A stretch of DNA of 64,000 nt from Stomorhina lunata (GCA_933228675.1 OW121742.1:20711142-20775141); one strand, 5' to 3'. Counted from the first letter of the stretch, positions 13,800 through 25,630 are shown. Notes: a model not told the origin generated them from the letters alone. Translations and numbers: made by a program.

Positions 13800-16700
13800 A
13801 CCTTTAGAATACTAATGGCAAATTTAATACCGAAAATCTTAAATATATTATAAATTAAGTTTTTCTAAAAAAAATTTTATACCAAAAATTTTTCTATAAA
13901 AATTTTATACCGAAAAGTTTTCTACAAAAATTTTATACTGAAAATTTGTCTATAAAAATTTTAAACCGAAAATTTTTCTATAAAAATGTTATACCAAAAA
14001 TTTTTCTATAAAAATTTTTCTTTAAAAGTTTTCAACCGAAAAATGTTTTATAAAAATTTTATATTGATAATTTTTCTAAAGAAAATTTTTTACCAAAAAT
14101 TTTTCTAAAGAAAATTTATACCGAAAATTTTTCTAAAAAAATTTATACCAAAATTTTTTCTTAAGAATATTTTAATACCGAATGCTTTTTGAATAAAAAT
14201 TTTGTATCCAACATTTTTCTATAAAAATTTTATACCGAAAATTTTTCTATAAAAAATTTTATACCGAAAATTTTTCGATAAAAATTTTAACCGAAAATTT
14301 TTCTAAAAAAAAAAAAATTAAACCCAAAACTTAAAAAATAATAAAAATTTTACACCCAAAATTTTTGTATAAAAATTTTAAACCGAAAATTTTTCTATAA
14401 AAATTTAATCCCCAAATTTTCTAAAAAAAAATTTCACACCCAAAATTTTTATAGAAAAATTTTGAGTTACAAATTTTTATAGAAAATTTGGGGATTTAAA
14501 TTTTTATAGAAAATTTTTTATAAAAAAAAATTTAAATTTAAAATTTTCTATCAAAAACTTTAGATTGAAAAATTTTCTATAAAAAATTTAATATCGAAAA
14601 TTTTCTATAAAAAATTTTATATCAAAAATTTTCAGTAAAAAATTTAATATCAAGAAATTTCTATAAAAAATTTAATATCGAAAATTTTCTATAATTTTAA
14701 ACCGAAAATTTTTCTATAAAAATTTAAATCCCCAAATCTTCTAAAAAAATTTTACACCCAAAATTTTCGGTTTAAAATTTTTATAGAAAAATTTTGAGTT
14801 TCAAATTTTTATAGAAAATTTGGGGATTTTAATTTTTTTAGAAAAATTTTCTGTTTAAAATTTTTATAGAAAAATTTTGGGTGTAAAATTTTTTTAGAAA
14901 ATTTGGGATTTAAATTTTTATAGAAAAATTTTCGGTTTAAAATTTTCTTTATATCGAAAATTTTCTTTTATACCGAAAATTTTTCTATAAAAATTTTAAA
15001 CCGAAAATTTTTCTACAAAAATTTAAAACCTCAAATTTTCTATAAAAAATTTAAACCGAAAATTTTTCAATACAAATTTTAAACCGAAAATGTTTCTTTA
15101 AAAATTTTATACCTAAAATTTTTCTTTAAAAATGTAATACCTATAAACCGAAAATTTTTCTATAAAAATTTAAAAACCAAAATTTTTCAATAAAAATTTT
15201 AAACCGAAAATTTTTCTAAAAAAATTTTAAACTAAAAATTTTTCTATAAAAATTTAAAACCGAAAATATTTCTATAAAAATTTTAAACCGAAAATTTTTC
15301 TATAAAGATTTTAAAACGAAAATTTTTGTATAAAAATTTAAACCGAAAATGTTTCTTTAAAATTTTACGCCTAAAATTTTTCTTTATAAATTTTAGACCT
15401 AAAATTTTTCTTTAAAAATTTTAGACCTACAATTTTTCTTTAAAAATTTTGTACCTAAAATTTTTCTATAAAAATTTTGTACCTAAAATTTTTCTATAAA
15501 AATTTTATACCTAAAATTTTTCTATGCAAATTTTGTACCTAAAATTTTTCTATAAAAATTTTAAACCGAAAATTTTTCTATAAAAATTTTAAACCGAAAA
15601 TTTTTCTAAAGAAAAATTTTCTTTATATCGAAAATTTTCCTTTATACCGAAAATTTTTCTATAAAAATTTTAAACCGAAAAATTTTTTAAAGAAGAATTT
15701 TCTTTATATCAAAATTTTCCTTTATACCGAAAATTTTTTTATACAAATTTTAAACCGAACATTTTACTATAAAAATTTTAAACCGAAAAATTTTCTATAA
15801 AATTTTTAAACCGAAAAATTTTCTATAAAAATTTTAAACCGAAAAATTTTCTATAAAATTTTTAAACCGAAAAATTTTCTATAAAAATTTTAAACCGAAA
15901 ATTTTTCTATAAAAATTTTAAACCGACCATTTTTCTTTAAAAATTTTAGACCTAAAATTTTTCTTTAAAAATTTTGTACCTAAAATTTTTCTATAAAAAT
16001 TTTAAATCGAAACATTTTTTATAAAAATTTTAAGACGAAAATTTTTGTATAAAAATTTTATACCGAAAATTTGTCTATAAAAATTTTATACCGAAAGTTC
16101 TCGATAAAATTTGTATTACCGAAAAAAATTCTTACTAAATATTTTTCTAAATAAATTTTTTACCGAAAATGTCTCTTTAAAAATTTTACGCCTAAAATTT
16201 TTCTATAAAAATTTTATACCGAAAATTTTTCTTTAAAAATTTGATATCAAACATTTTTCTAAAGAAAATTTTATACCGAAAAATTTTTTGAAGATATTTT
16301 CTTTTTTAAATTTTATAGCCAAAATTTTTCAATAAAAATTTTTTATAAAAATTTTCGGAACAAAATTTTTATACAAAAATTTTTGGTATAAAATTTTCTT
16401 TAGAAAAATATTCGGTATAAAATTTTCTTTAGAAAAATTTTCGATATAGAGATTTTTTTTAGAAAACTTTTTGGTATAAATTTTTTTTATTTGAAAAAAT
16501 TTTAAATTTTCTTTAGAACAATTTTCGGTATAAAAATTTTCTTAGAAAAATTTTTGGTTAAAATTTTCCTTAAAAAAATTTTTGGTTACAATTTTCTTTA
16601 CAAAAATTTCTTTAGAATTTTTTTTTCTCCAAAAAAAAAATTAAAAAGAATTTCGGTATAAAATTTCTAAATAAAAAATGTTCGGTATAAAAATTTTATT

Positions 16701-17110
16701 TAGCAAAATTTTATACCGAAAATTTTTCTAAAGAAAATTTTATACCTAAATTTTTCTAAAAAATATTTGATACCCAAAATTTTTCAACAGAAAATTTAAT
16801 ACGAAAAAATTTTCTAAAACAAAAACTATATATTTTAAAAAAAAATATATAGAAAATTTTATACAAAAAATGTATTTGTAAACAAATTTATATTTTCAAA
16901 CTAAAATTTTCTACCTTAAATATGTCGATACAAATTTTTAAATTTAAATTTTTTATAGAAAAATTTTCGGTTTAAATTTTTTTTATAGAAAAATTTTTTG
17001 ATAAAAATTTTACACCGTAAATTTTTTTGTTCAAAAAAATTTTGCGAAAAATTTTCCATAGAAAATTTTAGACCAAAAAGAAAATTTTTACAAATTATTT
17101 CTATAAAAAA
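13800..17110. repeat. Minisatellite array 4, 28 bp unit, AAACCG/ATACCG linker, with inverted blocks
   Basis: Units of about 28 bp alternate TTTTTCTATAAAAATTTT with AAACCGAAAA, ATACCGAAAA or GTACCTAAAA. At about 14440-14520, 14760-14950 and 16340-16700 the orientation flips (TTTTCGGTTTAAAATTTTT), so the array contains internal inversions and can fold back on itself. Confidence 0.93.
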
Positions 17111-17119
17111 AATTTACAT

Positions 17120-17410
17120 CAGAGCGAAAGTGATAATCTTCGCTTTATGTTGATATTTGTTGGACACAATTAAATAATTCTAATTTATTCTGTCACTCAA
17201 TATAACTTATAATGCGTGGTTTTCCCTCTGTCTAGAATTAGGGATAATCCTCCTGATAAGATGGTCTAACCAACAATCGAAACTCGTCGATTAAAGGTTT
17301 CCCCACCAACATTTTTTGGTTTTATCAAAAAACTATTTATTACAATAATAAATAATTGTAATGAATTGGGATCTAAGTGCAATACACTACAGTAAAACTT
17401 TTCAAAAAAT
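17120..17410 (+). repeat. Dispersed repeat R1, copy 2
   Basis: Fullest copy: a GCTTTATGTTGATATTTGTTG segment, then AATGCGTGGTTTTCCCTCTG, GGATAATCCTCCTGATAAGA, CCCACCAACATTTTTTGG, an A/T hairpin (TTATTACAA ... TTGTAATGA) and GGGATCTAAGTGCAATACAC. Array-like DNA lies on both sides (to 17110 and from about 17400). No coding capacity is seen. The subterminal hairpin and repeated link with tandem arrays would suit a Helitron/DINE-like element, but the ends were not proven. Confidence 0.75.
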
Positions 17411-18640
17411 TTTAAGCCGAAAAATTTTCAAAAATTTTTTATTTGTTTCTATTGAACACTAACAATTTTTCCATAGAAAATTATTTACAGAAAATGTTTT
17501 TATAAAAAAATTTATTATGAAAAATTTGTATTAAATTTGAAAACGAAAATGTTTCTATATTAAATTTATACAAAAAATGTATCTATAGAAAATTTTATAT
17601 AGTAAATTTCTTAGTTAAAAATTTTTTTCCAAATATTTTGAAACATTAAGAAATTTTTTACCGAAACCTTTTTTGTAGAAAAACATTTTTTTAATATATA
17701 AATATTGGCCAGAGAAATCTTTTTTTTAAAGAATTTTTATTTAATTTGATTTAGAGGCAAATTAAAAAAATATCATTTATAGGTTTATAACTTCTTGTAA
17801 AGGACACAATTGACCCATTTAGAGTAACACAATCGTGTACGCGATTCGCTACTTTTTTCTTCTACCCCAAAAAATTAAATAAAAACTCAAACAAACAAGA
17901 AAAATGTTAAAAGTCTCTTAATTTAAAAAACATAAAATTGAAAAAAAATATAACTGAAATAAAATCTCTAAAGCCACTTAACAATTAGTGTAGTTTCTGG
18001 CAAAACTTTTTACGCCATCAGAAAAAAACGACAAGCCCTTGACGACTACAGCTCAACAAGAAACAGAAATTTAAGATACTCTAGCGGACAAACATGCAGA
18101 TGGCCAAGTAACTTAAAGTAAATAGTGGAAAATACAAAAGAAAAAGTTGGAAGGATATGAAAAGTTAGGGGGGAACACTCATAAATGAATTTAAAGAATT
18201 GATGCGATAGAAACATAAACTATTTCTAAAGCCGAAATTCGTCAAATTGGTCTCAGATAAATGAATTTTTAAAATATTTTTGGACCAAATTAAAATACAA
18301 AATTGAATCTAGAAAAATGAGATAAGCAATAATGCCTACAAGTAACAATTTAGCTCTTCTTGAAAAAGATTGAAAAACAGAAAAATTTTCTTACGAAATT
18401 TGAGTTCATTTTATTTAAATATTTGAGTAGTGGTTGCAGTGTAACATTTACCGAATATTACTTAACCACTTTCGCCCACTTCTGCCACTTTTTCCAGTTA
18501 CTGCACTTTCAGTAGTTTGGAGAGTAAAAGTTTTTGAGAATAATTTCGAAAAACTAAACTAAAAATTTTTAAATCAACTTTTTGTTAAATATACAGTAAA
18601 CGTTGACTTGGTTATGTTACAAAAAAAAATATACAGAAAT
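17411..18640. other. Degenerate array remnants and unannotated AT-rich DNA
   Basis: From 17411 to about 17720 there are scattered TTTTTATAGAAAAATTT-like remnants. After that the sequence is AT-rich with no recognised feature. Confidence 0.5.
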
Positions 18641-19275
18641 AAGTAAGAAAGAGCTATAGTCGGTCAAGCCCGACCATACGATACCCTTCACGACTAAGGT
18701 CAAAGGTGTTGTTTTTAAAATATAAAGACAAATATTTCCAAAATTTTGCCATCATACAAACATTTTCACAAAACTTATATATTTAAGCTGTTTCCATAAT
18801 TTGGACTTATATGAGAGCTAGGGTCAAATGTGGACCGATTATCTCGAAACTTGGCAAATTGATTACAGTTTTTACAGAAATTATGTTTGCAAAAAACCAA
18901 CTTAAAATTCTCATTATCTTCAGATTTATAAGCGTTTTCGAGATTTTTGTCTCATTTAGTGCGTTTTGACAGAAGAGTTTGTATGGGAGCTATGGTCCAA
19001 TGTGGACCGACTTCAACGAAACTTGGTACAGTGATTTTGGTTTACATAAGCATTATCTGTTTTAAATTTAATGAAAATATATTGATATTTCTGGCCGAAA
19101 TCTCAATTCCCGGAAGTGGGATCTATGGGAGGTACCATAAATAATGGACCGATTTTGACGAGCCATGAACAAATATTGATATTTGTGGCCAAAATATCAA
19201 AGTGGGACCTGTGGGACAAATATACTTCAGCACATACTTATAATACCCTTTCCATCTATGGAGGTGAAGGGTATA
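18641..19275 (+). mobile_element. Dispersed repeat R2, copy 1
   Basis: Begins AAGTAAGAAAGAGCTATAGT, with a small GGTC...GACC hairpin, and ends in a CTTATAATACCC ... GGGTATAATAA region. It is an inverted match to 21870-22590 and a direct match to 47326-47935. It has no transposase frame. It resembles common fly non-autonomous repeats containing TGTGGACCGATT and GAGCTATGGTC phrases, but I cannot assign a superfamily. This copy lacks the GTCCGTCCGTC segment present in copy 2. Confidence 0.8.
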
Positions 19276-19932
19276 ATAACAGGAACGTTAAGTCTATTGT
19301 GTTTAACGGTAGCAAAACATACGAATCGGGTTGAATCTTTGGAAAGAGTAGAGTAGAGTGGTTAAACGGAGAAAAACATTTGTTTTATCTTACTCAACAT
19401 TTAATGGCATGACATTTATATTCATAGAACAGTGAAAATGCGCCATCTGTTGTCTGGTAGATTTATTAGTTAAGCTTGTTGTTCTTGTTGCTCTATAGCT
19501 TGTTGTTCTATAGCCAAATGGAAAAAAGTGAAATAATTCAAGAACTTTTAAACTTCACATGGCTATTGAGAAGTATTCGAGCTTAAGTTTAGAATTTAGA
19601 GTCTGTGGACTTATAAGAAGGGGAACTATGTCCCCAAAGTAGGGCACCTCGAGTTTTTTTTTAATTAAAAACAATCCAGAAGTCACATTTTTGATCCGAT
19701 ATAAAATATTTTTATATAAACGAAATCTGCTAGATTTCTTTTTTTTTTAATATGCGCACAGGATCGAAGCGCATGGAATTCTAAAATGTGCTCGGCCTTT
19801 GACCTTAACGTTTTGTAAATATAGGCCATTTAAGTAGGTAATATATAAATTGTGTTACTTACTTTGAAAAGGCTATAGTCATGAGGTGAAAGGTTTTGAA
19901 AGAAGAAGTAAAGCTTTTTTATATTATAAATC

Positions 19933-20178
19933 CTGTGGCTTGGTGCTAAAAGGACCAATGTCAAAAAAACTAGTTTTGAGAAATTTTGATTAAAAGTTTT
20001 TTTTTCCATAGACATCCATAGTAACATTGCCCAGAAAAACCCTTATAAATCTGTTCTGAGTTAAGTCAGAGATTAGCAGTTGAAGCCAAATAAAAAAGGG
20101 TAAAGAAGGGAATCTAATGCTATGATTAACTCAAAACAGCAGAAACTTGACATTGGTCCTTTTAGCACCAAGCCACAG
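19933..20178. repeat. Fold-back element with perfect 31 bp inverted repeats
   Basis: 19933-19963 is the exact reverse complement of 20148-20178 (core TTTTAGCACCAAGCCACAG). Similarity extends imperfectly for some bases on both sides, so the whole 245 bp can form a stem-loop. It could be a small MITE or a fold-back duplication. No target duplication was identified. Confidence 0.8.
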
Positions 20179-20268
20179 AATTTTAAGTCACAGTAAAATT
20201 ATAACGTCTGTTGTTAGGTAGACGTATTATTTAAGTATTTTCTTTTATAAACAATTTTATTTAATTTA

Positions 20269-20314
20269 CATCGATAGCGTGTTAATGCTGCTGGGCTTAT
20301 CGCCGTAGGAGGAT
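20269..20314. repeat. Degenerate copy of a ~48 nt hairpin
   Basis: TTACATCGATAGCGTGTTAA followed by GGGCTTATCGCCGTAGG is a diverged relative of the near-perfect hairpin at 36015-36062 (TACATCGACGGCGTG ... GACGCCGCCGATGTA). Two copies 16 kb apart imply a dispersed element carrying a terminal or internal hairpin. Confidence 0.55.
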
Positions 20315-20479
20315 GTTAAAAAATTACTTAAGGGGTGGGGAAAACGTTTGTTCGTTTACAAAATTTTTCTCACACACACAGACTTAAAATGTTTATGTAT
20401 CTGTGCCTATCTCTGATCTAGTTACAATCTATGCCGGTAACTTCGAATCTGGCAATACTTTTGTCATATTATCTCTTCC

Positions 20480-20755
20480 TTATCAAAGAAAATTAATCGA
20501 TTTAGGCTTGAGCAATCGACTTTTGGCGACAAACGTTTGATGGCTGCTAAATTAGCCGATCGTGGGAATATTTTCTGCACAACGACCTTTAAACCAGAGG
20601 CAACTGAGCACTTGAAAGCCAACATTAGTGATGCCTTTACCGAGATTAGAGCCCATACACACGAAAAAGTGTTTGAAAATTTGAATGGATCGAATTGTAA
20701 TTTCAAACAAGGTAAAATAAAGACAGACCTAATGCCGAAGGCGAAATTTGTGTAA
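20480..20755 (+). pseudogene. Possible Tc1/mariner-type transposase C-terminal remnant
   Basis: An open stretch ending at a stop at 20755 reads ...HLKANISDAFTEIRAHTHEK, then VFENLN, CNFKQGK and KAKFV. The layout resembles the ending of the mariner-type transposases in this window (LRTNIEREIA..., ENSLQRLDFCK, AKEIEF, stop), with identity only at scattered positions. Weak, judged by eye. No catalytic residue is covered. It could also be an unrelated short open frame. Confidence 0.3.
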
Positions 20756-21839
20756 ACTATAAGAAAGCGTCTTTATTTAGCGTATTTATAGTTCGTTATG
20801 ACGTATGAAATTATTATCATCAACAATTTCTAAAATGTATCTTAACACTCAATCCATCAACTGCAGAGCTAATTGGGGAACTTACAGTTGTGAAAAATTT
20901 ACTTTGTTGCCACAATCTCGCGAAGTATTTACTTAGAAGAAAAAAGGGAGTAAAAAAAGAAAAGCTTTCTAAAAATAGAATAAAAGTTACACTACCCACA
21001 AAATTAAACCATATTTTTTTTTTTTTGGTTTTGTTTTGTTGTGGTCTCCTAATTATAAAAACGGTCGAGATTTAAAATTCTATGGATACATTATTCTTTA
21101 AAATTTTTTTTTTATCAAATTTGCCATTTTTTAATAGGCTGATCCATTAATTTGATCATATTGTTACGTTTTTCCTTTAAAAACGTGGAAGGAATTCATT
21201 TTGCAAACAACCGAAAACAAAATTTAAACACTTTATGTAGTTTTACAAAGTTATATTTTTATTAACTTAAGAGTTAATCACTTTAAACACACTTTCACAA
21301 AAACTGTAAACAAACTTAACAAAACTGCTTTAAAAAAAATTTTAGTCACACTGTTCTCTTATACGCGTCTCAATTAAAACTCTTACTCTTACACAATATT
21401 CGTTCATTGGCCTTATATAGTAGCATTTTCTGCAGACGTAAACAAAGAGCGGCTGTCGTTGATTACACTAACAATTTGGCCTACGAAAATTCATGCATAT
21501 TCCAATACATTCTTACATGATCAAGAACACATACGTTACACAAATAGATTATCTGAAGTTAACGGGAGAGAGAAAGAATGTAGATAAAAGAGAAAAATGT
21601 TGCTATACTCTTTACAGCAAATAAGAGAAACATGTTGCTCTGCTTATAGACATAAACAGAATAACAACAACATCAACAGAAACATACTAGAGATAAATTA
21701 GCTTACAAATTCGTGACAGTATTACTTACTTTAAAATTAGCTTTCTTGCTAGCAAGGCTAAATATGAATCTGACAACTTCCAATCGTAACGACATTTTAA
21801 ACCATAAATGTTTAGGCCTCACTATAGCCCTAATATTTC

Positions 21840-22749
21840 GATGGAAATCGATCGATTTCAGATATATTTATACCCTTCACCCATCTTTTAGTATACCAAT
21901 AAGCTTAGAATCACTTTCTGAGTCGATTTAGCGATGTCCGTCCGTCCGTCTGGCTGGCTGGCTGGACCCACATGTAAACCTTGTAATCAAACTACAGGTC
22001 GCAATTCTAAAGATAATTTGATGAAATTTGGAACAGATGATTTTTTTGATAATGGGACCATGGGACCATGAAATTCGTAAAAATCGGTCCATTATTTATG
22101 GTACCTCCCATAGGTCCCACTTCCCGGAATTGATATATTGGCCACAAATACAAATATGTTTTCATGAAATTTAAAATAAATACTGCTTATGTAAATTAAA
22201 ATCACTGTACCAAAAAAATCGGTCCACATTTGACCATAGCTCCCATACAAACTCTTTTCTCAAAACGCACTAAATGGGACAAAATTCACTAAAACGCTCG
22301 TAAATCCGAAAATAATGAGAATTTTAAATTTATTTGTTGCATACATAAAAACTGTAACAACTGTAATCAATTTGTCAAATTTCGAGATAATCGGTCCACA
22401 TTTGACCCTAGCTCTCATATAAGTCCAAATGACTGAAGCAGCTTAAATGTATATGTTTTGAGAATATGTTTGTATGATGGCAAAATTTAGCTAATATTTG
22501 TCTTTATACAGAAAAAATAACACCTTTGACTTTAGTGGTGAAGTGCATCGTATGGTCGGGCATGACCGGCTATAGCACTTTCTTACTTCTTTTGAGATAA
22601 TTTTTTTTCAAATCAAATGAAAGATAAGATATCAGTCAAAAGGATTAAAGCCTAATTTCATTTTTTTGGAGGGAAATAATGGAAAAGTATCTCAAAAAAA
22701 TATATGAAAGCGATCAATTTGAAAACGATCGGTTTCCATCATATACCAG
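21840..22749. mobile_element. MITE-2, copy split by an R2 insertion
   Basis: The left part (GATGGAAATCGATCGATTTC, to 21869) and the right part (TTGAGATAATTTTTTTTCAA, from about 22590, to the ATGGAAACCGATCG-type end near 22749) together match the uninterrupted 222 bp element at 49540-49761. R2 copy 2 sits exactly between them. Thus MITE-2 was present before R2 arrived here. Confidence 0.8.
21870..22590 (-). mobile_element. Dispersed repeat R2, copy 2, nested in MITE-2
   Basis: Reverse-complement match to 18641-19275 and to 47326-47935, and the most complete copy. Read on the minus strand it starts AAGTAAGAAAGTGCTATAGC, passes GGACCGATT phrases and GACGGACGGACGGAC, and ends GGTGAAGGGTATAAAT. 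Because the MITE-2 sequence resumes directly after it, the R2 ends can be placed to within a few bases. A T run at the junction hides any short target duplication. Confidence 0.85.
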
Positions 22750-22752
22750 ATT

Positions 22753-22902
22753 ATATTTGTTCCCTTACTTTAACGAAACAACTTAAACTTACTTAAAGGT
22801 GTTCCCGTATAACATTTTCAATACAAATTGATGTTTTTTGGCTAATTTCTGACAACTTCGGACTGATTTGGGTAGTTTCGTTAGAGTACGGGAACAAATA
22901 TA
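22753..22902. mobile_element. MITE-1, copy 1, ~150 bp with ~30 bp terminal inverted repeats
   Basis: The left end TTTGTTCCCTTACTTTAACG is the reverse complement of the right end (GGTAGTTTCGTTAGAGTACG, then GGAACAAA) with few mismatches. The same element is at 46236-46374 and, diverged, at 57904-57990. No coding capacity. It abuts the right end of MITE-2. Confidence 0.8.
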
Positions 22903-24310
22903 TATATTCTACCAATCAATTAATTTAAAATGTATGGCTTTATATTAAACTTCGTTTATGGTCCTTCAAACCGGAATGTAGTTTAAGTCATTAATGATGA
23001 TGTACTAATGAGATTAACTAGGTACCACATATAAAATTATTTTAAAATGCTTTACCAGAAGAGAATGTAATAGAAAAGCACATCTTTTCTATTTTCTGAC
23101 ATTAATTGTGATGCATTATTTTTTTTTTTTTTTTTCTTATTTCTGTTTACATCCATTTAAATAAATTTAAGGTTTTTCAAGTCCCTTGTAGTTGTTCTAT
23201 AACCGTTTCCGGTTAACTGACTCAATTATGAGGTATGCGACAAAAGCTTTGTTTATATACTATACTCCTCTTACTATTTCCGGCAAGTGCCAACAGCAGC
23301 TGTTCATATATCCTTTTTTCTCTCTCGTCCTTAAATTTTTTTCTTTTTATTTCTTTTTACTTCTAGTTGCTGAAAGTAAGGAAAATTTTACTAAACAAAT
23401 TGCTAAGACAATAAATAGTCATCCATTATATTCACTCTGCTATATCCTTTCCCTTTCATACATACTTTTGCATTAGAAACGGAAAATTTATTGAGTAATA
23501 CATACATATACTTACTTACTTTTAAGATTTCCTTTTTTGCATTCATTTCGTCAAGGGTTTATTTTACAAATCCATCATTATTCAGACATGATTTCTTTTT
23601 GTCAACGATTATTGCACAAATCCTGTTGATACGTGTTTTGTTCATGTAGGGGCAATTTTTTTTTATTTATTTGCTTATTTTGTGGTAAAGGACCTTTTTA
23701 TTGTCATTTCTGGGCTAAAGTATTTGAATGATGTGTCTTTAAGGCGAAATTTCTTTATTTTATTATGAATTATCGCATAATTAGCTTTAAGGATTTTAAA
23801 ATCTTAAGTGAAAAGGATTGACAAGAAGATTTTTTTTGGATTGTATAAAAATAAAGGGAAATTTTTGAGAATATTATATTGAAAACTTGTGTATGGTGTT
23901 GAAATGGGGGTAATAAATGTTTATTATATTACATTTTTAAATTACCCTTTTCCCATTATATTCCAATAAGTTATGTTTTTGTTCCATTTTGCTGAGTGAT
24001 TTTATAAGAACAGAAAAACTAAAAGCTTCATTGTTTTAACAACTAAATGGTTACAAAAAACTCACTGAACTTTTGTTTATTCATATAAAATTTACTTCCT
24101 AATTTAAGTGTTTTTTCTACTCCTATTGTTTTGAAGCTGGTACTAATGTCAAAAAGTAATTATTTTTACAACACTAATGGAAGTGATGTTAAAAGAAATG
24201 ATACCTTTTTAAAATGTGCATTTTTCATGGAAAGTACTTTAAAGGTTTTAAGTCCAGCCTGAAAGAGATGGCACTACGATTTCTTATGTCTAATTATACT
24301 CCTTATATAT
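22903..24310. other. Intergenic DNA, no gene seen
   Basis: AT-rich, with a poly-T run at 23119-23136. A 94-codon frame at 23192-23476 is hydrophobic and unrecognised. It has no supporting family signature and is not called. Confidence 0.5.
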
Positions 24311-24745
24311 ATAGTTCCCACACAACATTCCAATTGGAACACGAGGTACTTCCCTCAGACAGTATGTTGCATCCGATTCTATTTTTGGACTCATTGAAAA
24401 GGACCTACGTTTTAACTCCGGCTCCGAACGTTAGAGAAGTTTTACATAGCCTAATGCTCAACAACAAGTGGCTAGCTGAGTTATGAGGTGAACCGCTTTT
24501 TTTGAAAATTTTAATATTTTTCAAGTGGGTCTGGCCAGGGATCGAATTTGGGACTGATATGCTATACTAACATATAGTATAGCATACACTAACATATAGG
24601 ATAGCATATCAGTCCCAAATTCGATCCCTGACCAGACCCACTTGAAAAATATTAAAATTTTCAAAAAAGCGGTTCACCTCATAACTCAGCTAGCCACTTG
24701 TTGTTGAGCATTAGGCTATGTAAAACCGCCTGCTATACCACGGCA
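24311..24745 (-). mobile_element. tRNA-derived SINE, copy 1, with internal inverted duplication
   Basis: Matches the SINE at 29837-30130 in the same orientation: AACATTCCAATTGGAACA, CATCCGATTCTATTTTT, TAACTCCGGCTCCGAACG, GTGGCTAGCTGAG, then the tRNA-like head with GGCCAGGGATCGAA. Instead of running straight into the A-box end (CCTGCTATACCACGGC, 24729-24744), it is interrupted by an inverted duplicate of its own head and body (palindrome 24439-24726). On the minus strand the head has a B-box-like TTCGATCCCT and an A-box-like TGGTATAGCAGG. Confidence 0.8.
24439..24726. repeat. 288 bp near-perfect palindrome inside a SINE
   Basis: The left arm starts GTTTTACATAGCCTAATGC and the right arm ends with its complement GCATTAGGCTATGTAAAAC. 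The arms are about 140 bp with only a few differences and meet near 24582 in short TATGCTATACTAACATATAG-type repeats. The related SINE copies at 29837 and 31793 lack it. Confidence 0.9.
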
Positions 24746-24799
24746 GTTCTTCTTATGGCCATTCAAGCCGTTGAAAATGCTGCAATGAAATCTGATTTC

Positions 24800-25172
24800 A
24801 ATTTAAAAAATCTTATTTTGTACTGTTTTAAAACATTTGAAATTTTTCGGAATCTATAGAACCTAAAACCATTTCGATAGGAGTTCAAGTACAGAATGTT
24901 TTCAATTCCGTGCGGAATTTGTGACATGCCTGATGGTACTGAATTATCTAAATTTAGTTTTGGTCCTTCGAACCGGATAGTAGTTGTCATGCGTAACCAC
25001 TCCAAAATGACTGATTACACTGTGAAACACGACTTTGGGGTCAGAAAAATTCCCACACGAATATACTAGACTAGTGTATTCAAAAAATACTAGACTAGTG
25101 TATTCAAAGTTCCACCTGCTAGGTCCAAACGCTTTGAGGTTTGGACCTAGCAGGTGGAACTTTAGAGTTATC
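24800..25172 (+). repeat. Dispersed repeat RX, copy 1, with local duplications
   Basis: Matches 32010-32325 in the same orientation and 46105-46235 in the opposite one. Shared phrases are ACCTAAAACCATTTCGAT, TTGGTCCTTCGAACCGGAT and GACTAGTGTATTCAAA. In both + copies it follows directly on the SINE, so the SINE-RX pair was duplicated as one block. Unlike copy 2, it has a tandem doubling of ATACTAGACTAGTGTATTC (25062 and 25088) and an added inverted arm (hairpin 25106-25163). Confidence 0.8.
25106..25163. repeat. Perfect 25 bp-arm hairpin, 8 nt loop
   Basis: Arms 25106-25130 and 25139-25163 are exact reverse complements (core CCTGCTAGGTCCAAAC), with loop GCTTTGAG. The paralogous repeat at about 32285-32318 has only the right arm, so the left arm was created here by an inverted local copy. 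Confidence 0.93.
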
Positions 25173-25630
25173 GCCATTATTAGTAAAAAATTTTCTATAC
25201 AAAACAATTCATATGGAAAATTTTTGTATACACAAAATTTTATGTAGAAAATGTTTCTATGAAAAAAATTTTATGTAGAAAATCTTTCTAGAAAAAAAAT
25301 TTTATTAGAAAAATTTTTCTTAACAAAAAAATTTTTATAGGGAAATTTTCGAAAGAAAAAAATTTAAAATGGAAAATTTCAGAAAAAAAAATAAAATTTG
25401 TTCTATAGAAAAAAATGTATAAAATAAAAATCTCAAATCTATAAAAATCTCAAAAATCGTCAATTTTCTAGTCAAAATCTGCATATCTGCACTTTACAAT
25501 TTTTAAGGTTAAAAATCGCTAAAATGCCGATAAATCGGTAAATCTTTTTAACTTTAACTTGCTCTCTCTATCTTCCCTTTCATTGAAATGTAGCTCCTCA
25601 CTCGTGGTCCTTTAAAATAGAAAGGTTTGA
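25173..25630. other. Degenerate array remnants and AT-rich DNA
   Basis: Between 25185 and 25420 there are scattered diverged units (TTTTATGTAGAAAATGTTTC type). 25420-25630 shows nothing recognised. Confidence 0.5.

Larger units (their letters stand above)
19276..21839. other. Intergenic DNA with small fold-back elements and a transposase remnant
   Basis: No intact gene seen. It holds the inverted repeat at 19933-20178, the hairpin at 20269-20314 and the remnant near 20480-20755, listed separately. The remainder is AT-rich without recognised features. Confidence 0.5.

Noticed and set aside
20464..20706. 80-codon minus-strand frame
   Set aside because: Mirror of the + strand transposase-like remnant and without recognisable family.
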